Part shown: one piece after another, positions 52,710-63,209 of the stretch | Numbering within the stretch: the stretch's first letter is position 1 | How the letters are laid out: the number at the start of each line of letters is the position of its first letter | Source: Peromyscus leucopus | Lineage: Eukaryota > Chordata > Mammalia > Rodentia > Cricetidae | Reading direction: 5' to 3' | NCBI RefSeq assembly: GCF_004664715.2 | Contig: NC_051063.1 | Span: forward strand, 140,003,843-140,067,842 | DNA length: 64,000 nucleotides | The notes under the pieces: generated by a model | Told to the model about the DNA's origin: nothing | The model's input: the letters and a program-made list of their open reading frames with translations, nothing else | The model's database searches: none | Position numbers and translations under genes: made by a program

Positions 52710-53055
52710 CATCAGGTGAATGGAGTGGGGTGGGGCAAGGATTTTTGCGTTTCCTGTCAGCTTGGTGAAGCAGTGATTGTTAATCTGCTATTTTGATGTA
52801 TTCTCCCTCACACACCCTTCTCCTCAGTCTCTGTGGGGTGGTTTTGGCCAGATCTACTGGGTGAGTTAATGCATGTGTTGGAACTACAGGGGTGGGGGGT
52901 GGGCGTGGGTGGGTAGTTTGTATCAAGATGTAACGATTTGGATAGAGGCTGGGACAAAACAGTGGCTGTGTAGGTCTGAGATTAGCATCATTCGAAGTGC
53001 TAAACTCACGTTCAGAAGTCGTAGAAGAAAGACCACAGAGGAAATGGGGCATCAT
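52710..53055. other. Unique non-coding DNA
   Basis: A short G-rich tract near 52889-52915. No element recognised. Confidence 0.3.
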
Positions 53056-53059
53056 CAGC

Positions 53060-53320
53060 ACATTAGTCCATTTTCAGTTCCTGTACCAGAATACCTTCCT
53101 CTGAGTGATGTACGGAGAGGTTCATTTCGCTCACCATTCTAGAAGTGTAAGAGCATGGTGCTGCCATCTGCTTGGCTCTGGTGAGACCCCATGGGGATGG
53201 GATCATGGCAGGAAAATGTGGGAGAGGGAGAAGTCACTCTCTGAGACAGGAAGCTAGAGGAACTGATTCATGTCTCAGAACTGGGAGCACGAGGGATTCT
53301 TTGGAGAAGGCAGCACACGC
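53060..53320 (-). mobile_element. MaLR/ERVL-type LTR fragment
   Basis: 'ttttcagttcctgtaccagaataccttcctctgagtgatgtacggagaggttcatttcgctcacc' and 'catggtgctgccatctgcttggctctggtgagacccc' match an old LTR read in reverse. Subfamily uncertain. Confidence 0.55.
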
Positions 53321-53324
53321 TGGG

Positions 53325-53510
53325 ATATAGATGTAACCATCTTGTTAAATAAGAAACACAGAGCCAATTGCAAAGTTAAAAAGCCCAAGAGGTCAGAGCA
53401 AAAGCTAAGAGCTAAAAACCTCAGAAGATGCCTTTTGATAAAGCCACAACCACACTTGACTTGGCAAGAATCAGTCCTTTGTTTCGTGTCCTGCTTGTCC
53501 ATTTTGTCCT
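53325..53510. mobile_element. RMER-like repeat fragment
   Basis: 'gtaaccatcttgttaaataagaaacacagagccaattgcaaag' and 'gaggtcagagcaaaagctaagagctaaaaacctcag' are phrases of a common rodent interspersed repeat, probably LTR-derived. Name uncertain. Confidence 0.45.
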
Positions 53511-53514
53511 ATTT

Positions 53515-54720
53515 GTCAGCAGTTGATTCAAGGATACTTTGTTGTCCAGTGGCTAACTTTTGCCACAATGAAAGTTAACTCCATATACAGTTTCTTCAAT
53601 GCCCATAATTTCTCTGAAGTAGATTGGTACTGCCAGGCACCAACATGTCTCATAGTTATAACAAAAAAAAGAAAAAAGAAAAAAAAAGAAAAAATTTCTA
53701 AGTTATTAAAACATTTTAAATGCCATTTTCTGTAGATCTCTGAAGGGTTTGAAGATGACCTGTCTATCTGAAATATATCTGCTTGATTTTGAAAACATAC
53801 CTAACATGACTGTTTTCTGACAAGTTGCCACACCGAGGATAAAATTTCCCACCCACGAACACGTAGGAGAGACATGCTTAAGCTACATCCCAATCCAAGC
53901 AGTGGATACAAGTGAAGTGGTTGGAAAAGTAAGTGGGAGAGTTTGGGAGAAGAGGGACAGGCCGTGGTGGGTGACAGACGCAGAGCAGAGTCCCTGAGCA
54001 GGGCCACTGGGAGACTTGTGAGTCAGCCCATAGCCACTCAGCTCTTGGGACAGTGGTGACCAGGAAACAACAGGTCTGTGCATCGGTGCCGCACTGTTCT
54101 AACCTGACCCTGGATGGATGGATGACTTCATGTGCTGCTGGGGAGCTTATTTCAGGACAGTCCAGAGCATTTCTGGATAATGTAGAGGTTAACTTTTGAG
54201 CACACAAGACCTAGTGAATCCAGAACGACAGAGGAGGTCTGTGGACTGGTCTCATTTCCCCATCCTAAGAGCAAAAGTGTCCATGAGCCGTGAGCCTTAC
54301 TCACCAGTTGGGGCACCATGTTGAGCATTTCCTAGGCCTCCCTGCCTTGGAGGCAGCAAGGGCTGTGTGATAGCGCAGCTGGATTCTGCTTTAGTTTTTT
54401 ACCATTGGTGAAGCTGAGGTGAGGGTGGAAATGATGATCCTGGCTGCTTGACCGGCTGCTTGGCTACCTGGTGAGAGGGTTGGCCATCAAGGCTGCCCCT
54501 GAGGCTTGGTGCCTTGACTCCCTGGCCTGACTAGAGGTCTTCAGGCCCCAGGTATCAATACTGGAGAAGACTCGTCCATCCATCCAGTTCTCCTTACAGA
54601 GAGTATTGTGGCCCGCAGAGGGGTGTTCATGGCCTGCCTGAAGGTCTCACATTCATAGCAAGTTTCAGAGTTGGGATAGGTTGTCTGGAGTGATTCCCCC
54701 CCCTCTACCTTTATCTCTAG
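53515..54720. other. Unique non-coding DNA
   Basis: A-rich tract 53664-53697. Minus-strand frames of up to 109 codons (53878-54207) show no domain. Confidence 0.35.
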
Positions 54721-54721
54721 T

Positions 54722-54724
<3 letters not shown>

Positions 54725-54784
<60 letters not shown>
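54725..54784. repeat. (TC)30 microsatellite
   Basis: Sixty bases of uninterrupted TC. Confidence 0.97.
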
Positions 54785-54786
<2 letters not shown>

Positions 54787-54924
54787 CCCTTTCTCTCATT
54801 GGGTGCTGAGGGATTCCGGCTCTCCATCTGCTTCCATCACTGATGGCTGAGCAAACCTCAGACTCTCCATTTCCCCCCAGTGTAAATTGGAGTCCTGGAG
54901 CTGGACTCGAGCCTAGCTCAGGTG

Positions 54925-55260
54925 GTGTTATTATCAGGATTAATTACATGGCTGGGCAGAGGCTGAGCCCTTCCCTGGGATAAAAGGCCACTTAAAGACA
55001 CTATTAACAGTATTATTTTTAACTGCTTGGATTTATCGGTAACCAGAGCCCTTTAGGATGATGATATTAAAAAATAAATATAGAAATGATCCAAAATTTA
55101 AGCTCTCCAATTGTTGCTGCCATTTCCTGGCCAGCGTATGAAATATTGAGTTTTCCATCTAAGTGCTCACAGAAGAAATGATATACCTAGGTAACAGGAG
55201 CAATTTACTCCTTAAATTGTAACCTTGCAAATCAATTATCAGGAACTGGAGCGTGCAGTT
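54925..55260. promoter_or_regulatory. Candidate conserved enhancer block
   Basis: Repeat-free and AT-rich with 'aggattaattacatgg' near 54935, 'actattaacagtattatttttaactgc', 'ccaattgttgctgcc' and 'atcaattatcaggaac' near 55230. Homeodomain and GATA-like (TTATC) cores recur. Inference from texture. Confidence 0.3.
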
Positions 55261-55268
55261 TTGTCAGA

Positions 55269-55375
55269 AGCCAAATCTCTCTCTTCTCTCTTCTCTCTCT
55301 CTCTCTTTCTCTCTCACTCACTTGTGTGTGTTTGTATATATGTATATATGTATGTATGTATGTATATATTTATAT
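55269..55375. repeat. CT-rich then TG/TA-rich simple repeats
   Basis: Interrupted CT tract to about 55316, followed by (TG)n and (TATG)n to 55375. Confidence 0.85.
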
Positions 55376-55529
55376 GAAAAGTCCTATTGGAGATGGCACT
55401 TGGCTGCTCATTAGGAGTTACCAAGCAGCCAGAGCAGGCATTGGGGCAGCAGATCTACATCCAGGTGGAGAAGGAATGAAATTCTACCTGAAAAATCTGT
55501 ACATCTGAGATGAGATATTTGCTCCCTTT

Positions 55530-55742
55530 GAAAAATTATTTGGGGATCTGAGTGTTTTGGCTACATGTATGTCTGTGCACCATAGTGCATGCTTCGTCAC
55601 TACAGAGGCCAGAAAAGGGTGTCAGGTCCCCTGGAACTGGAGTTACAGAGAGTTGTGGGCCACCATGTGGGTTCTGGGACTTGATCCTGAGTTCTCTGGA
55701 AGAGCATTAAGTGCTTTTTACTGCTGAGCCATGTCTCCTGTC
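55530..55742 (-). mobile_element. B3 SINE
   Basis: Reverse B3: 'cagaggccagaaaagggtgtcaggtcccctggaactggagttacag', 'ccaccatgtgggttctgggacttgatcc', 'actgctgagccatgtctcc'. Confidence 0.9.
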
Positions 55743-55833
55743 CTCTCTGTATTTTCAAGATAGAAATAATCCTTAAAGCAAAATTGCCTTTACCCACCAA
55801 ATCACATAGAACAAAACATCTAGTCTCTATTAT

Positions 55834-55939
55834 CTACCTACCTACCTACCTACCTACCTGTCTGTCTGTCTGTCTGTCTTGTCTATCCATCCATCCATCC
55901 ATCCATCCATCCATCCATCCATCTTACCTATCATCTATC

Positions 55940-56004
<65 letters not shown>
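55834..56004. repeat. Compound tetranucleotide array
   Basis: (CTAC)n 55834-55859, (TGTC)n 55860-55879, (CCAT)n about 55886-55923, then (TATC)n about 55940-56004. Four related tetramers in series next to a B1. Typical of a hypervariable microsatellite that grew from a SINE tail. Confidence 0.95.
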
Positions 56005-56150
56005 AGCAGGGTCTCACTATAAAGTCCTGGATGGCCAGGAACTTGCTATGTAGACCAGGCTGGGCTTCAACTCATGGAGATCTACCTGCTTTTGCCCCTG
56101 GATTGATGGGATTGAAAGTGTACCCCACCATGCCTAGCCAATGCCCACTT
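56005..56150 (-). mobile_element. B1 SINE, old
   Basis: 'gcagggtctcactataaagtcc', 'gtagaccaggctgggcttcaactca', 'gtaccccaccatgcctagcc'. The tetranucleotide array replaces its tail. Confidence 0.85.
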
Positions 56151-56154
56151 TCCT

Positions 56155-59085
56155 TGGGTGACATTTTCAGGCCTAGTTGCAGAGGTCTAGAGTCTTGGGA
56201 TTGGGCATTTCATGACACACTGGAGTGAAAGTAGTCCTGGGCACTTTGAGAATTGTGATCCTTAAGGCTGGCTGCCCTGGCAAAGCCAGATCCTAGGTGC
56301 TTGGATCCTACTCCTAGAGACCATGACTCAGTTGGAGCTCAATGTTTGATTTGCAAGAGCCCCAGGTGAGGAGGCTGAAGTGTAGCTTCTTCCAGACGTC
56401 TGATGCCAAGTGAAAGTGAAACAAATAAGGGCAGGCATACCCAGAGCAGGAACAGAGAACCTGGTGTTTCAGCGTGGTGACTGTCTTCCTCATCCTTCTT
56501 CTGATTCCGCTGTTCCTTTTCCCAACATTTCACGTCTCTGTTCCCTGTCCTCTGCCCCAGTTCCTGATGCCAACACCGCCCTTTCCAGCTCCTACGGCAA
56601 AGCCTGCCATGATGATCCTCTGTGTGTACACTTGGCCCTCCAGGGATGTTCAAGTGTGAGGGTGGGGCTTGGGGGAGCACACTGTCTTCAGAGGCAGGTG
56701 GATGGCTGGGTGGAATGCTGGCGGAGTGTAGCATACTGGTCTTTTGGCTTCTAGGGAAGCTCCCTGGAACATTCATGGTCATTGGAATCAGGGTGTCAAG
56801 TGTATGCTTGGCGACAAATACCTAAGTAAATGAAAAGAAATTGTATGTTCCCTTGGTGGGGAGGCTCACACCAGGCACGAAAGGAGGAGGAGGATGGTTT
56901 CAGGCATGATCTTAGCATGGAAATAGCAGGTGGCCCTGAGAGTCCTGTGTGCTGGAGGCATGACATGGCAGGTATGTGGTCAACCGGCCCTCAAGTGTTT
57001 TCCCTTGCCCTTGCAGTCCCTGGGACCTCATACCTGCCACGTGTTTAGGTACATGGGGTGAGTGGGTGCACACAGGGCTATTCTTTGGCTTGTGCTTGGG
57101 CTCCTTCCTTTCTAACAGGGCCTCTCAGGGATGTGGGCCAGAATTCGAGCTGTTCTCATCTCTACATGGCTAACCTTAGGAAGCAGATGAATGTGCATCA
57201 TCAAAGCTCACCCTTCTTGGACTGTGAATGATCCCATGGCAGCTGGATGAGGTGCTTCTGGGGTTGAATTGGAAACTCAGCATCCCGGCTCATGATCATA
57301 ATCAGGTCTCAGCAGCTGGAGAACCTCCGTGAGCCGTTGGCTGGCCTCACCCCAGCTCTCAGTACCCATCATCCCCTCAGGTGCCATCTGGGGCTCTTCC
57401 TGGACCTGCTGACTCCTCTCCCTTACTGCAACCCTCATGGGAATCCTATTTATTTGGTGCTTTACTTGCCTGTGTGGTTCAAGAATGGCTTTGGCTCCAT
57501 TTTTTATTTTCTTTTGAAATAGTGGAGGACTTGAAAAAGCAATTAGCCTTGGAAGTCTGTTGAAAGAAGCAAAGCTTTTTTATTTATTTTTTATTTTTTT
57601 CAAGATCAGCCTCAATTGACCATAGAAATCAAGAGTTCTTACCAAGACTGATATTGGAAAGACATACATCAGTGATTTTATTTCCTTATTACTGTTTGCA
57701 TTGGAATTAAAACGCTTTCAAATGGAGAGTCTGTGTGTCGGATAAAAATGATGGGACATTTCTGAGATTAACAGCCCTAATATGGTCCACCGAGAGGCAG
57801 CGAGAGGTTTTCGTCAATACTCTGCCAATATAAGTACGCTGGCTTCTGGGATGAAATTGCCTGGGCCGGGAGAGTGATTTGATTTTGGAGTAACTTTAAT
57901 CAATGTGCTTCTGTTAAGCAAATATTTCCAATTTTTCGGCAGGTTTGTGTGCTGTGTAAGTTTCCTTCCTCTGCCAATATGCTGAGCTGGTACCATTAAT
58001 TTCCACAGGTGGGACAGGGCTGCTGGCCTCTCGGGGTTATTTTTTTAGCATGTTGGGAACTGGAAAGGATAGAATTTCATGAGCCTTTGCAGCCAGCTGC
58101 TGAGCACCTGGGGCAATGTTCGCACCGACCACGGTGACCACCCTCCCACAGTGAGAGCCCCCCCACGTTGCTGAGGAGGGCTCAGTTGTCTGAGGTTTAC
58201 TTTGGATGCATTTTTAATTATATTGGTTGGCACACGCAGGGAAGGCTGGGCCAGGCATGAAATACCCCAGAGCCACAGATGTTCCATCTGGAGGAACTTT
58301 CTGGAATGTACTGTGTTGAAGCCTCTGCTGGCAGAAGCAGTGATGCTCTATACTCTGTTCTGAATCGAAGGAAGATGCACTGTCCTGTGTCTTTGTTGGG
58401 TCACCCTGAAGCCTTTCTGGGAGTCCTTTCAAGTTACGGAATCCGATCGCCTTAAATTCGCTCAAAGGAAGTGTCACATTGCGTGGTTTCAGCCACGCCT
58501 CTTCAAGCCCTCAGTAGACGGAGCAGATGATGTATTTAAATGTATATTGCAGAGGGACACATCAGAAGCGGAGCTGTAGCTGCACCAAAGGTGCAGGGCA
58601 TGAGGCTTGTTTGTGCACACGTATCCCCACATGCTGCACATCCCCGGAGCAACGCTTGAGCCTAGAGCCTCTGGTCTCTGTTTCATCATCTCTTGTTCTG
58701 CTGATCGCAGGCAAGTGGCCCTCTGCTTCCGGTCTGTAACGTTTGCCTCTCCCTTTATTTTTCCCACTGTTAAGGTTCTGACTAAACACCGAGTCCAAGG
58801 CACTTACTTTTGAACTTTGGGCATTGGGTGGGCATTGACTAGTTTGTCCTATTGCACATTGAGCTATTATTCTAAAGACAGAGATGTTGAGTTGGTTCCT
58901 GAGCCCCTGCCTCTGTGTCAACCATGTGGAACCTGTCCCTGGGGGTTCTGGGCAATGAGGCCTAGCCTGTGTCCCAGCTCAAGCATGCTGACTCAGTAGC
59001 TCTTTTCTGTGCTTCTGTTGGTGAAGTTTGCAAGGGTCCTGTCAATTTCAGTTGGTGGCTGTCTGGGCAGTGTTCAGGAGGAACT
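56155..59085. other. Unique non-coding DNA with possible CNE
   Basis: About 2.9 kb without recognised repeats. Frames of up to 147 codons overlap on both strands at 56339-57173 without recognisable domains. The candidate block 57590-58015 lies inside. Confidence 0.4.
57590..58015. promoter_or_regulatory. Candidate conserved enhancer block
   Basis: Longest repeat-free AT-rich block of the window. 'cctcaattgacc', 'tggaattaaaacgc', 'gagattaacagccctaatatgg', 'ctttaatcaatgtg', 'ccattaatttcc' and 'gttaagcaaatatttcc' contain homeodomain- and forkhead-like cores. Stands out from its surroundings in composition. Confidence 0.35.
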
Positions 59086-59104
59086 AGTGGGTTTTTTTTT
59101 TGGC

Positions 59105-59257
59105 GGGGAGGGGGGGCGGCGTTTTGAGACAGGGTTTCTCTGTGTAGCTTTGCGCCTTTCCTGGAACTCACTCTGTAGCCCAGGCTGGCCTCGAACTCAC
59201 AGAGATCCTCCTGGCTCTGCTGAGATTAAAGGTGTGCGCCACCACCGCCTGGCTCTT
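59105..59257 (-). mobile_element. B1 SINE, cricetid type
   Basis: 'ttttgagacagggtttctctgtgtagctttgcgcctttcctgg', 'ccaggctggcctcgaactcacagagatcc', a small deletion at 'ctctgctgagatt', and 'gtgcgccaccaccgcctggc'. Confidence 0.93.
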
Positions 59258-59267
59258 TTATTGTTCT

Positions 59268-59370
59268 TTCAGATAGGGTCTTATGTAGCCCAGGCTGGCC
59301 TTGAAGTCCTGGTCCCCTTGTTCTTGTTTATACCTCCCACGTGCCAGGGTTACAGACATGCCTCACCACT
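59268..59370 (-). mobile_element. Older B1/7SL-type SINE fragment
   Basis: 'cagatagggtcttatgtagcccaggctggccttgaagtcc', then 'gtgccagggttacagacatgcctcaccac'. It abuts the younger B1. Confidence 0.7.
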
Positions 59371-59559
59371 CCTCTCTGGATGCTGTGTTCCTAACCAACT
59401 TCTGTAGAGACTCCTGAACACCGCACGGTAAAACAGCTAACTTATACCTTCATCTTTTGGCAAGGCCTAGGTTGAGAAGTTTTCCCTTGTGGCAGTGATA
59501 GTCACATTTCTGCGTGTCTTTGTGCCAAGGGCAGTGTCCGTGTTTTTGAGGATTCTGTT

Positions 59560-59912
59560 CGGGTGGGAGCTCCACCTCAGCCCCCGGCACCCTGGCATCC
59601 TATACCCAAAGAGTCTGGAATGTTCTGGTGGAAGGTCCACCTCAGCTCCCCTCCCCCATCTCTTTCCCCAAATCCGCCCCTTCAAAGCCCACCAAACTCA
59701 GCTCCTCCCCGAGAGAGGCTCGAGACCACTCCCACAGGGTATTTAAGCTGCACCCCAGAAAACAGACACGTGGTTTTCCAGTCTCTCGTCCCGGTCTCCT
59801 CTCTGTGGGGTTGGAGAATCACCCAGAAGCGCTCTACTCATTAAACTGGGGCTTTTCCTAATTCGGTCTGATTTGGTTTGATTTGGATTGCTGTGTCAGT
59901 GGAGAGGCTTAT
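59560..59912 (+). mobile_element. Candidate ERV1-type LTR
   Basis: C-rich U3-like text, a TATA-like 'gtatttaag' (59739-59747), 'cagtctctcgtcccggtctcctctctg' typical of gammaretroviral R, a poly-A signal ATTAAA (59840-59845) and a U5-like 'ctaattcggtctgatttgg' follow in LTR order. Boundaries and TSD not resolved; no internal region follows. Confidence 0.45.
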
Positions 59913-59914
59913 CC

Positions 59915-62380
59915 GAGTGTGAAAAACTTATCAGATTCCAAGTAGACTTACAGGGTATATATGGTAGGAGTCATACTCCATCACTCAGGCAGCGTATAGG
60001 TGATATACCTTTCCAAAATGAGACACAGATTGATGAAGTAAAGGCTACCTGGTGTCAAAGGCCTTGTCATTCTGGGTTCCAGTTCAGAAAACCCCTCTGT
60101 CCAAAATTTGGGTTCCAAGGTATATGACTCAAAACTTAAGAGTCAAGACCAAAGCTCCATATGCCATTTTCTGAGTTTTCATGTGAGACTGGGCCAGTGT
60201 TTTACACCCAGGTTGGAGTTCCTTCCAGGTGGTTTCCTGGTCCTTTACCACCGGCCTACAAAAAATTCAAGCATGGGCTACTAGTGGAGGAGCTCAAGCA
60301 TGCCCAGGCTACCATTTCTGATTGATGTACCAGTAAGTAGGCAGCAGTCAAGGTTTGTTTTCATAGTAAGCCACGACGAAGTAGAATTTCCTATTTTTCC
60401 TAAGTTGGTCTATTTTCTGTTAAGATTTTTCATTTTTTTTCCCCTAGATTGATGGGTGTCGAGATGGATTACTGCTTGTCTCCTAAGACTTTCAAATTGC
60501 CAAGCAGTGCTGATACCTGTGTCTCTGATCGGTTGGTATCAATGAACAAAGGAGAAATGTTCCTGGGACATAAAAGATGTCAGCTGTATGATACCGCACA
60601 GACGGTAACTTCAGAGGGTCTGCCCACTGAAGGGCGTGATTTGTTGGAATAGGACCAGGGAACGGGAATGCTCAGCCATGCTCTGGAAGGCACAGCCGTC
60701 AGTGCTCACAGGAGAACGCAATGCTTTCTGATAGTTACAAAGAGATCTTAATCGGCAAAGAAGGATATGTTATCAGAACGTTGGTAACTCCTGCATCCCC
60801 TGGGGCCTCCAGAATGAGATGTCCATGCCAGGCTTTTGGATAGAAGCATGGTTGAGAATACCCGTCATTTTCTTTTCCTCCTCTGTGATTTCCACTTGGG
60901 GCGACAATAGAGGCCGTCCCAGTGCTGTGGCAGAGCACCTGCATTTCAGAAGTGGAGGGGACATCTGCGTCTAGGGCAGAGAGGAGCTTGCTTGTGTTTC
61001 TTCACGTAAGGAAATGGCTTGCTTGGGGACTGAGAGAAATCTCAGCAGACATCTGTCTCCCTGTTCTGGCCCACTCCTCTCCTCTCATTTAGAGATCCGC
61101 CAAAAGTGAAGAGATTGGAGGAAGCGCAGCTTTTGTCTATTTCACAGTTGGCAGGGGACTGATCTGGTCACACAGTGTACTCTGAATGATGTGCATCGTG
61201 ATGGCCCGTTGACATGGTTGTGGATATGGGACGAGAAACCCCCACCGACGAAATGGGGAGAGTGAGTGGTGGTTTAACTGTTGCTTCTGACCACACGCCC
61301 GCCCGTCACCTGTGGGTGAGAGACGACGATGGCTGCGCATTCTGATAGCAAATGTCTGTAAACTCATCATTGCTGAGAGAAGGAAGCAGGGGTGTGTGAG
61401 CATCCATCTTGCACAGTATTGCTTTGTCAAGCAGCTCCCAACCCACCATGCAAGTTCAAACCAACCTGGTCCTGCCTGTCCAAAACTCCCCTCCGAGCAT
61501 ACTTTTGCAGGCAGAAGTGGATGCATGTACTCTAGTTTGAGTCAGTATGGCTTTAAATCTTTACTGAAGAATTCTTTGGCAAAAGTGCTGGTTTATTTAT
61601 TTACACTTATGGCCTATATCCCATGATTTCACCAAACTGCTTATTGATGACATACAGTAAGTAAGAAATACTCTTAATCTTATTTCTTCTCTTCATCATG
61701 AATGACTTGGCTCTTCTTGGGTCTGGCTGCAATGCGTGTTGTTTGATTTCAGGAGAAATCAAACCGCCTGAAGCCAGCCTGCCATGATCTGTGAATGCAC
61801 GTGGGGGGTAGAATGGGTATGCCACTGAGACAGAACCCTGGGGTTCACCCTACCATTTGTTTTTATGGACTTCTATTTCCTAGAGCCAACCCTAGGCCTT
61901 TCTTGGAGCATTGCCCTCGGGCTACTTGAGTTCACCTTGTGCCTTTACAGTTTGGAAGTGCTGAAACACCTCCCCAGCTCCCCATCCTCCTAGCCTCCCC
62001 CCCACCCTCTCCACCCTCCTCACCTCTGCCTTGCCTAAGCCTTAGCTCCCTTGCCTGGTATTTCTCAGCTGCACTTGGAGACACTTCCCTGTTACCACCT
62101 CCTTTCTAAATCCTGCAGTACTGCTGGCCTCAAAGAGAACAGAAGGAACCAAATACTTTAGATAGTAGAGGGAAAAGTGTGGTCTGCGTATGTGCCCAAG
62201 AGCCTTTGAAGAGCTCCTTGGTCTCCCACTTTCACCTGGGGGAAGGCCCCGGCCCCTAGCACAGCAGCCACAAAGCTTAGATCCCCTGGAGAATACGTTG
62301 CTGTCAGCACCAGAAATGGCTGGCTACTCATACATGGCTGGTTATTATGGAAAGCGACTTCTCCACAAAAATGAGTGGAA
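59915..62380. other. Unique non-coding DNA
   Basis: About 2.5 kb with no recognised repeat apart from a C/T-rich tract near 61975-62030. Frames of up to 129 codons on both strands at 61137-61626 lack recognisable domains. Confidence 0.4.
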
Positions 62381-62386
62381 GTCACA

Positions 62387-62508
62387 GCCTGACGGATTTC
62401 CTGATGCTTGGAAGTTATGGCCTGATGAATTCCGTGATGTTTGGAAGTAATAGCCTGACTGATTCCCAGATGCTTGAAAGTTATAGCCTGACTGTTTCCC
62501 CCATGCTA
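62387..62508. repeat. 33-bp minisatellite, about 3.7 copies
   Basis: Diverged units of about 33 bp begin 'agcctgacggatttcc', 'cctgatgaattccg', 'cctgactgattccc' and 'cctgactgtttccc', each followed by 'gatg(c/t)ttg(g)aagt.atag'. As 33 is a multiple of 3, one frame reads repeated 'PDxFxDxWK', which explains the short open frame there. Confidence 0.88.
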
Positions 62509-62509
62509 T

Positions 62510-62865
62510 CTAAAATATAGATGGTAATTTCTGGAGGATTTTGATCAAGCCCCTTGCTCTAATAGCTGTGGGTTCTAGAGCAGTTCCCAACCACAAGGAG
62601 ATACCATGCTTTGTGTTCAGTGTTTTACTTTTCTTTTGACTTGAGTCAGAATGATACTATCAGAGATCACTATGTTCTTTGATAAGACTCATCTCAAATG
62701 CCAATGCTGGCTAAAAAAGCCTCCCCTCCAACCCCCACCCCATGATGTGAGAAAAAGAAAGAAAACATTGTTGGACTTGTGCAAACATTGCACATGTAAA
62801 GTAGATGCCCGTGCTGAGGAATACATGGAGTGAATACCCACACAGTAGCCTCTCAGTTCATTCAC
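62510..62865. other. Unique non-coding DNA
   Basis: No element recognised. Confidence 0.3.
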
Positions 62866-62867
62866 GA

Positions 62868-63205
62868 TGCTGTAACAAAATACCCGAGGCTAAGCATCTT
62901 ATAAAAAAACCTGAAATTTATTTCTCATCATTTTGGGGCTCACAGTCCAAAGGTACCAGCTGGCTAGGTTTTGCTGATGATCCTATTCCTATCTCCCTGG
63001 GAAGATGATTGATGTATGTTTCCACATACAAGGAAAAAGGAGGAGCTCTGCTGTCGGGGCCCCTTTCTTGAGCTCTAAGCCCATCCAAGAGGGCTCTACA
63101 TTCTCACCCTAATCTTGTCTAAAGTTCCCACCCTGATGCTGTCACTCTGGAGGTTGGGTTTTAACATACACATTTTGAGAGGACTCCAATATTCCAAAAG
63201 ATTGT
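62868..63205 (-). mobile_element. MLT1-type MaLR LTR, nearly full length
   Basis: Reverse MLT1: 'gatgctgtaacaaaatacccgaggc', 'cctgaaatttatttctcatc', 'ggggctcacagtccaaaggtac', 'ttcccaccctgatgctgtcactctggagg', 'gggttttaacatacacattttgagaggact'. Ancient solo LTR. Confidence 0.78.
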
Positions 63206-63209
63206 GAAG

